Shown one piece after another: positions 50,022 to 60,231 of a DNA stretch of 64,000 bases; position 1 is the first letter of the stretch; every line of letters begins with the position of its first letter. The DNA comes from Pseudopyrenochaeta lycopersici (taxonomy: Eukaryota; Ascomycota; Dothideomycetes; Pleosporales; Pseudopyrenochaetaceae), in NCBI GenBank assembly GCA_003313425.1, contig NHZP01000005.1, positions 620,001 to 684,000 of the forward strand. The letters are read 5' to 3'. The notes beneath the pieces are model-generated. The model made no database searches and was not told the origin of the DNA. It saw only the letters and a program-made list of their open reading frames with translations. Both the position numbers and the translations under genes were made by a program.

Positions 50022-50563
50022 ATGAGGGTGTATACGCGACTACTTGCAGTAGCGACTGATGCGGGCGCATCAAAACCCTTCAGACCCGCTCCTGCTGCTT
50101 TATTACCACCAATACCTCTATATCGACGTCTTCTTCGCTCTCATCGAAAGAGGCTAGGTGTAGAAGAACGACTCCTTGGTGATATGTACGTAAAAGCTGA
50201 ATTTAGAGCTCATAAGGACATTGACAATCCTGTGCAAATTGTAAGCCTGCCCTGACAGTGTCAAAGTGTAGAGTTGGCTGACCAAAGTAGATTGGCTTCC
50301 TTTCAGAGTGGCAATTGTACGCACAAATGCTTGAGGGCGATTCCTGGAAAGAGGCAAAGATGGATAAGGCTAAGATTGATAAAATGAGTGGTATGTTTGG
50401 TGTGATGTTCCTCTTTTTATTTACTCATTTGATGGCAGATCAGCAAATCGGCCAATTGTATGAGCTTATGCAGGCGATTCAGAAGCAGGCCGACGAAGAT
50501 GCCGAAGAAGAGAAGGCAGACATTGTAGGAACTCTCGATGACAAGTCAAACCCTAGCAAGTGA
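50022..50563 (+). CDS. SDH7: Succinate dehydrogenase assembly factor 3 (SDH7/ACN9), LYR protein
   Basis: Mitochondrial matrix LYR-motif protein that protects the iron-sulphur subunit during assembly of complex II. Exons 50022-50240, 50291-50390 and 50439-50563 give 147 aa, with introns of 50 and 48 bp. The LYR motif is L33-Y34-R35 in PPIPLYRRLLRSHRKRL. Also visible are GDMYVKAEFRAHKDIDNP, IGFLSEWQLYAQMLEG and the C-terminal KMSDQQIGQLYELMQAIQ, which are nearly invariant in the family. The first 30 residues are Ala/Arg/Pro-rich and can serve as a presequence. An in-frame ATG 78 bases upstream (49944) would lie within the short shared promoter; I preferred the downstream one. Confidence 0.92.
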
Positions 50564-51114
50564 TTGCACATATGTGAAGTTCCGGATGGCCAATCAGACC
50601 AAGGGGATGAACGCAATTGACTTCACGCTCGACAACGAATTTGATAACGGCAACATTGAATACTTGATACGATGCTTCGGAGGCCATGTACTATATATCA
50701 GAGCAATGCCTAAAAGAAGCCCTCGGTACCTTGCATGCATCTTCGCTGACTATTTTCGATTGTCTGTCTGGGATTGTTCAAGATTGCGATCATTTGCAGG
50801 TTGAGTTGGCTCGTCATTATCAACCACGTCCTCACCTGGCTCGTCATCGCCAACGACGTCCCCACCTGGCTCGTCATTACCATCGACGTCCTCACCAACG
50901 ACGTCCTCATCAACGACGTCCTCATCAACGACGTCCTCATCAACGACGTCCTCATCAACGACGTCCTCATCAACGACGTCCTCAATTTCTCATTGGACTC
51001 CTTCTACTCGTCTCTTTCTCGCTGTTCAGTGACCCCAATTCTGGACAAGTATTACGGTCGAAACTCTTCAACAGAAGTTAGGCACAACACACGGCGATCC
51101 AGCTACTCATCAGG
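50564..51114. other. Spacer with minisatellite
   Basis: About 550 bp between SDHAF3 and the Cys-rich gene. Its centre is a nested 30/15-bp tandem repeat (50807-50985). Frames on both strands stay open through the repeat because the unit is a multiple of three. A minus-strand frame from 50989 to 50750 would encode an acidic Glu-Asp-Val-Val-Asp repeat but has no ATG. I do not call it a gene. Confidence 0.5.
50807..50985 (+). repeat. Nested minisatellite: three 30-bp units, then six 15-bp units
   Basis: Three diverged 30-bp units start at 50807, 50837 and 50867, each beginning TGGCTCGTCAT and ending with a copy of the shorter unit. From 50896, six 15-bp copies of CAACGACGTCCTCAT run to 50985, five identical and the last differing at its final base. 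The 15-bp unit is the second half of the 30-bp unit, so the array probably grew by local duplication of that half. Confidence 0.9.
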
Positions 51115-51732
51115 ATGTGCGGTTGCACACTATACGACTCGCCGACTTGCGGCCATTCATGGATTTCCATGAGTCAACCTTGCGGCTTCCTCTCCGACCT
51201 CCTGAGCTGCCCTTACCGGCAAACCTTTCAAACTCTTATCGCACCTGCCTACACCTGCCCGATGTGCAACAAAGCCTTTGCGGACCGAGAAACTATCGAG
51301 ATGGTTCAAGGGCCCTGGGGCTGTAACCAGATGATACGAAATCATGTGGGAGGTAGCCATGCCATTCCGGGGCAATGGGGAAACGCGTTGCTGTCAGGCG
51401 CCTGGAGTGTTCCTGCGTTGACAAGTGGTTATGGTACCATCGCCTCTGGCGTGGGCAATTATGGCGGGAGTGACCATCGGCTCACTGGTCCGTATGGACC
51501 TCGGCCATTTGGTAATGGTTCCCTTATTTCGAATCCTGTAGTGATTTCAAACGCCGCAATGATCACTAATGGCCGTACAATGTATGATGGCTATATTCCT
51601 TGCGAAGGTCACTACCTCGCTGACTATGACTACGATTGGGACTGCGGCGGGAGCAGGAGGAAGAGTCAACGTAAGAGCAAGTACAAGTATCGGTATTCCA
51701 ACAAACCTGCGACGAATTGTATAGTTATGTAG
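51115..51732 (+). CDS. Uncharacterised Cys-rich protein with polybasic C-terminus and CaaX box
   Basis: Single exon, 205 aa; I do not recognise a named family. The N-terminal 52 residues contain eight Cys and one His in spaced pairs (Cys 2, 4, 12, 23, 32, 48, 51 among them, with CGH at 12-14 and CPMC at 48-51), suggestive of a small zinc-binding module. The middle is rich in Gly, Asn and Tyr (HAIPGQWGN, YGTIASGVGNYGG). The end has a basic stretch with many Lys and Arg (RRKSQRKSKYKYRY) and finishes TNCIVM. CIVM fits the CaaX rule for prenylation, with Met favouring farnesyl transfer. Basic tail plus CaaX is the membrane-anchor design of Ras-type proteins, so plasma-membrane or endomembrane attachment is inferred. 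No GTPase domain is present. No intron was needed; missing upstream exons cannot be excluded. Confidence 0.6.
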   Translation: MCGCTLYDSPTCGHSWISMSQPCGFLSDLLSCPYRQTFQTLIAPAYTCPMCNKAFADRETIEMVQGPWGCNQMIRNHVGGSHAIPGQWGNALLSGAWSVPALTSGYGTIASGVGNYGGSDHRLTGPYGPRPFGNGSLISNPVVISNAAMITNGRTMYDGYIPCEGHYLADYDYDWDCGGSRRKSQRKSKYKYRYSNKPATNCIVM

Positions 51733-52319
51733 CTGGTGTGCAGCCTGGGTGGATTTGTTTGCTTACAAGTGGGGTTTTTCGAGAAACAAATCATGTCCTT
51801 TCTTGCGTAGGCCGACTACGATCTGCAGTCCAGCGTAGATTTAGGGCCCGCGAAGCCAGTTGGCAGATGTCATAGGAGTATGGAGATCCTCGATTACGAG
51901 TGAGAAGCGATCACGCGTCCTACAATTCCATGTATCTAAGCCTTATTGTCTGGAGTAATATACAAATAGACTACGCGTGACCTATCAAGGGTTCATGCAT
52001 CGGGCGTGCAAAGCAGCTATGCCGACAACAAGCCCCGCGACACGTCAAAGGCCGAGCGCGCATTGCTCGCTCCCTTCAGTACGCCGCTCCGCCAGCATCA
52101 TCTGGCGCTGGACAACGGCTCAGCCACCTACGTAGCTACACATCGTGTACCCAGGAAGGCGACGTCGCAATAGCCATCATTACACCTGTTCAATTTGCTA
52201 GGCACCAATACCGCGGGGTAGTACAAGATTAGTGACACCTCAGCGGTCTCGCTTCGCAAATATACTATACAAGAACGAGAACACCACCAACACCACATCG
52301 CATACCACCGACGACCAGC
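51733..52319. other. Spacer before PKR1
   Basis: About 590 bp without a supported coding frame. Presumably the 3' UTR of the CaaX gene and the PKR1 promoter. Confidence 0.55.
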
Positions 52320-52961
52320 ATGGCGTCCTTTTTCGAGCAGCTGTGGGAATCCATCTTTACCCCCGGTCCTACGCCCACCCTTCTCGTCGCGACAAATGCC
52401 TCCTTCGCCGCGCTCCAACTCCTCTTGTTTGTGATGCTGCTGGCGACCTACAGCATACACTTCATCATCCTGTCTGTGCTGTGCGGGGGTCTCTGGTGGT
52501 CAATCAACTGGTTCGCGGCGGAGATTCGGGCTGCGCAAGCCAAAGAGGAAGAAGCGAAGCGTATCCGGGAAGCCAGACGTGGGAAAGATACGAGCAGGGG
52601 AGAGGGAGGGGATGATGGAGAGGCCATGGACACGGGAGACGATACCGAGGTCGACACTGAGGTCGAACACAAACGAGCGCCAAAGGCAAGGTCCAATCCA
52701 CCGCGTGCGCCTCGCCCGGAGACGCAGAGCACTGTGTTTGTTGAGCGGCCAAGTGGAAGCGGAAGGGAGGGCACGCCGCAGGCTTCGGCTGCTGGAAGCG
52801 TAGGCGTCCCAGCAGCTGCAAGTACCAGGGGAGCTACTACCAGTCTTGCACCGCTGGTGGATGATGCTGTGAAGAAACGAAAAGGCTTAGGTGAATCTAC
52901 CGGGGATCTAAGTACCGATAGTGAGTGGGAGAAGCTGTCACAGGATTCGGGAGACAGATGA
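52320..52961 (+). CDS. PKR1: V-ATPase assembly factor PKR1
   Basis: ER membrane protein needed for efficient assembly of the V0 sector of the vacuolar ATPase (known for yeast Pkr1). Single exon, 213 aa. The N-terminus MASFFEQLWESIFTPGPTPT is characteristic, followed by two hydrophobic spans at about residues 20-42 and 46-66 (ending GGLWWSINWFAAEI) and then a charged helix rich in Ala, Glu and Arg. The C-terminal 130 residues are low-complexity, Ser/Pro/Gly and acidic, and probably disordered; this tail is longer than in yeast. A 334-codon antisense frame overlaps it and extends downstream, but has no conserved features. Confidence 0.87.
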   Translation: MASFFEQLWESIFTPGPTPTLLVATNASFAALQLLLFVMLLATYSIHFIILSVLCGGLWWSINWFAAEIRAAQAKEEEAKRIREARRGKDTSRGEGGDDGEAMDTGDDTEVDTEVEHKRAPKARSNPPRAPRPETQSTVFVERPSGSGREGTPQASAAGSVGVPAAASTRGATTSLAPLVDDAVKKRKGLGESTGDLSTDSEWEKLSQDSGDR

Positions 52962-53479
52962 CAGACATCGCTCTCTTTATGCGGACTATCTCGATGCTGG
53001 GTCGCACAGTCATGTAGTTTTCTAGATATCAGACGCGTTGGGTTTGCATCGACATGGACGACTGGCTCCACACGTGAACACGCGATTGCTCCCTCGCACC
53101 CTGCATATGGCACGATTCCTCTACCGCTTTGCGGAGCAACGACCGGCCATGGCCCCGGTGATTTCATGGATGTTGACTGATTGACAGATCTTGCACGAAC
53201 AACTTGCTTCACATTGCTGCCCGACTGTTTGATGTTTGAATAGCCGCGCTTCCATTGCTCGGAATGCCCCACCATGTACCCAGCAGCGCCCATCATAGTG
53301 CCCAGACAGCGGCGAACACTTTCCAGGCAACACCAGATGCAAACTACACACACCACAGATGAAGACGCGTCACCTCTACCCAGGTCGGTAGCAGTCCCCC
53401 GCCTCTGCGAGTAGTCGCCCAGTCGACTTATACACAACTGCGTTCCCATCACCCCGCTATAGTCGCGCCAGGCCTCGCA
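52962..53479. other. Spacer between PKR1 and the JAMM protease gene
   Basis: About 520 bp. Only the long antisense frame extending from PKR1 crosses it. No plausible gene. Confidence 0.55.
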
Positions 53480-55319
53480 ATGGCATCACCCAACGGCCCC
53501 TTGAGTGTCGCAGAGGTCGTCGCGCAAGCGGGGAACTACACATACAATGTCCACATCCCACTGGCCAACTGGCTGCGTACGGCTAGCACTATGCAGAAAG
53601 AGGTGTGCTACTTGGCAGCATTCTGGCGGCGCAAGCTGACGGTTTTAGGCCCAAGTCTATGAAGCAGAAGGCAACGACTCGCAAACATACCTCCTACTGT
53701 ACCGACACGCCGACTTGGTTCTCCAGAAGCTGCAGGGTCACCCAGACAGAAATAAACCTGAGAATCGACGAGCGCTCAACGCAGCCACAGCAACGGTGAG
53801 CAGCGATCTGAAGAGACTCGAACAAATCGCACCACGGATTAAAAGGCGGCATGATGAATACCAGGAGAGGAGAAGGAGACAGCTGGAGGCACTGAGGTCG
53901 CTGGAAGGGAAAGATGCAAGAAACCTCCCGCAAGAGCTGGACAGCCTGTCAATACCTAATCGAGGATCAAGGACGTCGTTCGATTCGAGGCTCACTCTTG
54001 ATGCACGTGCTCAAGAGAACCACTCTTTGGCCGCCAGGTTGGCGCAGAGGGAGGTCAAGAGGAGAGACACAGCAAGGAGAAGTGTGAGGCAGCATGGCGT
54101 TTCGGAGGAAGAGGAGCAGGAGCGGCGGACAGCAGGCAGCTGGGAAAGCTGGCAGGATGATCTTGTGCATCAGGGCGGAGTTGAGGACGACTTGTCAAGC
54201 CAACTCCAGGATGTAGCGCGCCTGCAACAAAATGGTCACAGGACATCCTACTCCTCGGTAAGTTTTCCATACACTCTTCTGCCGGGTTGTTCACTGACAC
54301 TTGGAGCGTCCTCCCACTCAATCAACGCAAACGTATCACTACCCGTCGGTACCTCACCAGTCTGCTCAAGAGAGACGGCTGGAATCCGGCTACTCTTCCG
54401 GCTCAGCGCCCACTCTACCTCCCAAGGAACAGATTTATAGATCTTCAGGCACACCATTAGCGCCGCCGCCACTGCCTCCAAAACCGCCGACACCTGCACG
54501 AGATTCTCGATTTGAACAACCCCGGCCACCGCCCATACCTGGCAAGTATTCGGAAGTCGCACCACCAATTCCACATAAACTCCCAGACGAACAGCCACTT
54601 ACTCCCTCCCCTGAACTCGACGAGTTCACCTTCAAGCCCTCTGCCTTCCTTGAGAATGGTGACCCCCTCCGCCCGGTATTCCTCCCCGCCCAATTACGAC
54701 AACAGTTCCTCGCGGTCGCTTCGTCCAATACACGTCTGAACCTTGAAACCTGCGGCATGCTTTGCGGTATCTTAAAGTCTAACGCCCTCTTCGTCACACG
54801 CTTGGTAGTGCCAGAGCAAACAAGCACCAGTGATACGTGCGAGACACTAAACGAGGAAGAGCTGTTCGATTACTGTGACAAGGAAGAATTGATGGTCCTT
54901 GGATGGATCCATACGCATCCGACACAGACATGCTTTATGAGCAGTCGAGATTTACATACTCACGTGGGTTACCAGGTCATGATGCCAGAAAGTATTGCGA
55001 TTGTTTGTGCGCCGAGTAAGGTGCCTAGGTATGTCGCCCTGTCATCTTTTTCTTCCTCTCTTTCCCACACCTTCATTTTGTAGCGCCCAAGTATGCATGT
55101 GGAAAAGAATTAATGTGCTAATGAAGACATAGCTGGGGATGTTTCCGTCTCACAGATCCACCAGGCAAGCAGGCCATTCTCAACTGCAGCAGGCCTGGCA
55201 TTTTCCATCCCCATGACGTGGACAATATATATACCGAAGCGCTCAAACCTGGTCATGTTGTCGAATTAACGAACGCCCCCCTCGAGCTGGTAGATATGCG
55301 GCCGAAGAAGAAGTTTTAG
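53480..55319 (+). CDS. AMSH-like JAMM deubiquitinase (STAMBP/sst2 type)
   Basis: Zinc metalloprotease expected to cleave Lys63-linked ubiquitin chains at endosomes, working with ESCRT-0/STAM. Exons 53480-53602, 53649-54257, 54307-55028 and 55133-55319 give 546 aa, with introns of 46, 49 and 104 bp. N-terminal residues about 8-130 form the helical USP8-dimerisation/MIT-like part (VHIPLANWLRTASTMQKEAQ, YLLLYRHADLVLQKL). A charged coiled-coil and a Pro-rich linker (PPLPPKPPTP, RPPPIPGKY) follow. The JAMM domain spans about 365-546, with catalytic E391 in LETCGMLCG and the zinc motif H446-T-H448...S456-S-R-D459. The AMSH-specific insertion CFMSSRDLHTH is present. All zinc and catalytic residues are intact. 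The last intron splits a conserved Ser codon before WGCFRLTDPPG. Confidence 0.92.
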
Positions 55320-58214
55320 TGTGCTTGCGTTTTACACAGCCACACCTCAAGTTATGTCATTTAACATTGAAAGATTTACGCATCCAGTCCAGGTACCATG
55401 GTTAGCGACCCTTCTTGCATATCCTGGTATTCCCCAGGCATATATCAGGGCTTGATGAGTTGCCAAACCTTTTTTGCATGCACATTGGAGTTTCTAGACA
55501 TAAGCAGCAGGATGATGTTTTGCTTTTAGGCGGGTTGCAGCACCTCCTCTTGGAGCGGATCAATCTATTGAAAATTACTCGAGAAAGTTTCACCAGAGGT
55601 GGACGATTTACTAGTACCTTGCATGGACGGAGCTGTTGGAAGAACAGAAATAGAGCAATACTAGCAATTACAATTTCAATCAGATGGACCTGGATAAGTT
55701 CGATTAAGCAACATAGCCCACACTTTGCTTCGAAGGTGCTGTAGTAATCCCACAGTTTTACATGGGTCAACTTCGTCTAATTGATGGAATAACTCGATCG
55801 TACTGACGAAGTAGTCGAACGCCTTTCAAAGTCCTCAGCACCAAAGTTCGTCAAGTCGAGAGAAGAGCAAAGCAAAATAGCCAGGACGAATGTTAGAATT
55901 ACCCCATGCTCCAAACACTAAGCAAGAATATTTCGATCGCACCATCTTAAAAGCCACCAATTGACAATTTTCACACTCATTGGCGTAACGTTCGCCCTTT
56001 CACGCGTACTTCGTATACCGTATTGCTGCACGTTCCGCCGTCCGAGAAATTTCGCATGATCGACCAGGGGTCCAGCCGTGCTATCGACAGTTTTTGATGC
56101 AGGTTGAGGCGCGGACAGGTGGTCTGATCCAGGAACACATGCGCAAAGTGGTAAAAGTGATTGGGGTTAACGTGGTTTGGTAGTACCATGATAGTTGTGT
56201 CCAGAACTGTTACGAAGTAAATAGCTCTAACCAGGGTTGCGAACTTGTCGACCATGACAAAGGGCCCTGCCATATCGAGCAGCGCATGCTGTCACTTTCG
56301 ATGGACAAAAAAAAAAACTTCTTTTGACCCGGTGATGGGCTCGGCTGTATGCAGCACTTGAGCTTGAATTCGGACCTGTTGTGGCGCGTGGCTTGCATTG
56401 GCCTTGCAACAGTAAACATACTTCTGGTGTAATTCTGTACGTGAGTCGGACTATCGAAATATGGCTAACAATCGAAGCCAACGCAAAGATGTTGGGACGC
56501 CATGCCACTTCGACCGGGAGATGTTCGGACGGTGATAACAAAGTGTCAACGGCACTCATGTGTTGCAAACCGTTTCCTATCTCCGTTTTTCTATGACGCG
56601 GTTTCTCGCCTTATTCTACTCGCTACCCGGATCCGTGTCCAGGCTACTCTGGAATGTTTTTCTGCTATGCAGGCCAAGTCTTCCCGGAGGCCAAGTCCTA
56701 CCGTCGGCCGGAATGGACGCTCCGCGACTGAGCAAGCATTTCCAGAGAAAGTCCGGGTCTACGACTGTTTACCGTGAACCTGGTAACGAACGGGCCCGGG
56801 TCTATTGTGCGGATGTGCATGAGCTTGAGATGCACATGCAAAAACCCCATGGCGGTAGTTGCGATTGCCATGCACAATGACTAACCCTGGCTCATCTGTT
56901 GTCGTACTCGCTCTTTTTAATTGGCCGTTGGTAAATTATAATATGTGTGTGGGACTGGAAAATGTGGTCCTGCGCGTATACTGCGTGTTTCTAACATGCA
57001 ATCGTCGATGCCGTTGCGAAGTTGGTTCGGAACCGGGAACGTTTAGATCCGTCCACCACATATAGCGACTGAATGTATCGAACCACCAAACAAGATGAGG
57101 GCAGGACGGCCGACGCGATCGCCGGCAGGAAATTCTTCCTAGCGTGTAGGGAGCTTTTTTTTTTGGTCAGTTGTCTACGTCCATAGCGCTTGTTATTGTC
57201 CACGAGGTCCATCAATTCGAATCAGCTGCACACTGCTGGACGGTTACGATAAGATTTTCGATTTGGAGGATGAAACCACTCAGATTGTCTGCCGTAATCC
57301 TTCAGTACGTGTTTTCACATAGTGACTCTGGGTTCTTCAGAGATAACTTCGCTATTTTGGGCAAGTCAAGATCGAAGAGAAACTTATTGATGCCATCGAA
57401 GAGGCATAGTGAGCCAGGAACGTGGGGTCCATGCAAGAGCGGCAGAGGGACGGCGCGAGTCGGATTTGGACCCATAGGATCTGGTAGGTTTGGAGGGAGT
57501 TAACTTGAAGTCAGCATCCGCATAGGTGTGATCAGGCGCGCCTCTAGACGGAAATAAGCATGTTATTTGTGAAAGTTGCGTTGATACCGTCTTAAGCCTC
57601 GGTAGGCTCGCAGCTTATTCCATCGCGTCGTTGATGAGGTTTGGATTAACTTTGTCGCACAGATAGCGCCGGCTCGGGTAGCCGGCATCAAAAGCCTGGT
57701 GCGTTGAATAGTTTGCGCTTCTGGCGTAGAGCTAGCACAGCGGGTGCCGAAGGTTTGCTATATGACGTTGAATGGTAGACTAGCTGCAGGAAAGGCGCCA
57801 ATATCTAGGTTGCGGATAAAAGCAGACTGTGAAGTTAAGAGATTATCTTAACAGTAAAGCTCTGTAGTAGTGCGGACGGGAATACGGTGTCGAAATTCTC
57901 AAGTGCCTGTCCAGCATTGAGAAATGCGCTTGTTCCTAAATGTATCACGCAATACAAGCCCGCCAGTTACAGGGAGATATGAAAACTTGGCCATTCATAT
58001 ACGCTGGGGAAGCACAGTCGATGGATTTCTTGTTGGACCTTAGCAGAGATGTATGCAGAAGATATTGCTAGATAATTGTTGTTCGAGCATATTCAAACCT
58101 GCTGAAGGTGTTCTGCCGAATCCAAAGATAAAACATGACCATGTCACGTCTACATAGTGCTTGCCGATATGGATTCTGACCTTTTTGCTACGGAGATCTA
58201 GAGAAGTAAGGGAT
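55320..58214. other. Gene-free stretch
   Basis: About 2.9 kb with no convincing gene. Frames are short and unsupported by motifs or splice sites. Small features are an A-run near 56307, a T-run near 57150 and a tight hairpin at 57668-57686 (GCCGGCT, 5-nt loop, AGCCGGC). No transposon protein motif seen. Confidence 0.55.
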
Positions 58215-59268
58215 TTATGCTTTCCACCCCCGATACACAGTCTTGCTTCCGTACTTTTCGCCTTTCTTGAGGACCATGGTAGACCTGTACTCAGGTACGT
58301 TGATCGCATTCACATAGCGACTGGGCTCGACGCAGAATCCGGAGCGCGCACCTCTGGCCGGTAAATCATCAACAGCGGGTACATCTATATATTTTCCAGT
58401 ATAAAACTGAAAGGCTGGCTCAGTCGTGGAGATCTCGAGATGAATCTTGCTTTCTGGATGATAGAAAGATGCCACTTTCTGAAGCGGTGAAGAGCGAGTA
58501 TCGATCGGGATGCTGCTGGGGTCGGTGTTGACAACGAAACAGTCATCAATGTCAGGTTCCTTTTCGCCCAATGTAAAAGCTTCTTGGGGTCTGACGCCAG
58601 GATATTCCTCGATCGGGCCAGTGGGTATTCCTCCGTCATCAACGACTTGGTACTTGTTGGTGATGAGGCTGACCTCTGTACCAGCAATAGAAGACCCACC
58701 GGTCAGATTGAAGTAACTGAAATCGTGTCAGTCGAATTTCAGATTCAAATACAATAAGCAATACCTACCTATGGTTAGTCATGTTGATTGCGGTCTCGTC
58801 CACTTCGTCGCCAAGAAGTTCAGCTTCGTACTCAATGTGCAAAACTTCATGCAGAGCACCATCAACCTGTTCCTTCTCTTGCACATACCAAACTCGGACT
58901 TCTACAGTACCAGGGTAGCCTTCCTCACCGTTTACACTCACATACTTGAAGAACGTGGCTTCTTTCCCGCTGCGAGTCACATTGGACGGTCCTTCGAACT
59001 CCCGCTTTCCCCACCCTAGGTTTCCGCCGTGAAGAGAGTTTGGTCCATTGTTGGCAGCTAGCGGGTACGACTTCCCATTCAAGTCATTGATTTTCGCATT
59101 CGAGACTCGGTTTGCGATACGACCGATAGTCTCACCAAAATACGGGAAATTGTATTGCTTGTACAGCTCTGCGGTTGGAAAGCCTTGTACTATATTCTTT
59201 CCATTCACCGTGAATTTCTGAATGATCGCGCCTAATGGCAGAAAAGTGAAGGCATTTTCTGAAGACAT
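58215..59268 (-). CDS. Aldose 1-epimerase (galactose mutarotase family)
   Basis: Interconverts alpha and beta anomers of aldoses such as glucose and galactose, feeding hexose catabolism. Exons 59268-58769 and 58716-58215 (52-bp GT-AG intron) give 333 aa. Conserved features are GETIGRIANRVSNAKI, NNGPNSLHGGNLGWGKREF with H80, INMTNHSYFNLTGG with the catalytic His166 (the next codon, Ser, is rebuilt by the splice), DDCFVVN, and GFCVEPSRYVNAIN with the catalytic Glu297. Length fits the family. No secretion signal is obvious, so the enzyme is probably cytosolic. A Zn2Cys6 regulator lies 963 bp upstream on the same strand; a regulatory link is possible but not shown. Confidence 0.92.
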
Positions 59269-60231
59269 GGCGCCAAAGCAAGCTGCATAATCGGGTTAGT
59301 ATGGCAATGAACTTGCATATCGGCTCGCGTCAACCTCTTCAGCTGAAAGGCTCAGACCAAGAGAGTGGGTGTGATGAAGCCATCGACGAATAAGGTCTTC
59401 AAAGGGTGGGTGAGGGGTAGGATGCCATCTTGGAATGGTTGGGCTGTGCGGGGCTACTGCAGGTCACGAACACTCACCTGATCAGATTTATTGTGAGTTT
59501 CTGGGTCAAATCGGCGTCTTGATGCACAAGGGAATGTGCTAAGATTAATACTTACTTCGCCTGCAAGCGAGAAAAGGGAGAACAATCCTCAATGACGAGA
59601 CCTGCGGTTGATTAGCCTAATAAAGCTGCGGAGCAGATCAATTCTTCCGCCTTGTCTACGTCCACACGAATTACGATTGTGGAGTTTTCATATATCGAGT
59701 ATGAAACCCGCAAAGTCGCGCGGATTGCCGAATGGAGAAAGTCCTTGAATTTTTCGCGAGAAATCAAGTGGTAGTGGAAAGCGGACGCAGTAGTTCCGAT
59801 ACCCCCGCTCTGTTCGTCCGCTGAACAATGTTAGTAATCATGCGCTTCTGCACCGCTGTGGGATATGCCGAGTTACTAATTGAAGACCAAAAAAACTCGA
59901 GTGACACGATTGATATTTACAGTCTCGGAATCTGGTATTGTCCGATATGTCTTTGGTATGTGATGCCCAATCGCTGTCCATGCCATTGATGCGAACCCCG
60001 AGAGTAGCCATCTCCCCATTGTACAATAGCTCACGTCATAGTGAAGCCATGAGTATCCATCAACGTCACATTAAGAAAGAAAGGTAACCTTGTAGCTCAT
60101 ATGATGCCTATGTTGAAGCCCTAGTACCGACCCAGACCGAAGACCGAACGCCGTTTGTGGATTCCAGAACGCTTAAACGCAAGACGAAGAGCAAAACTTG
60201 AAGGATGAAAATGGAGAAGATTCCGCACTAC
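59269..60231. other. Spacer between the epimerase and Zn2Cys6 genes
   Basis: About 960 bp holding the epimerase promoter and the transcription factor 3' UTR. No supported coding frame. Confidence 0.55.

Noticed and set aside
52448..53452. 334-codon minus-strand frame overlapping PKR1 and its downstream spacer
   Set aside because: Long, but antisense to a recognised gene over half its length, low-complexity and without any motif. Best explained by GC-rich codon shadowing.
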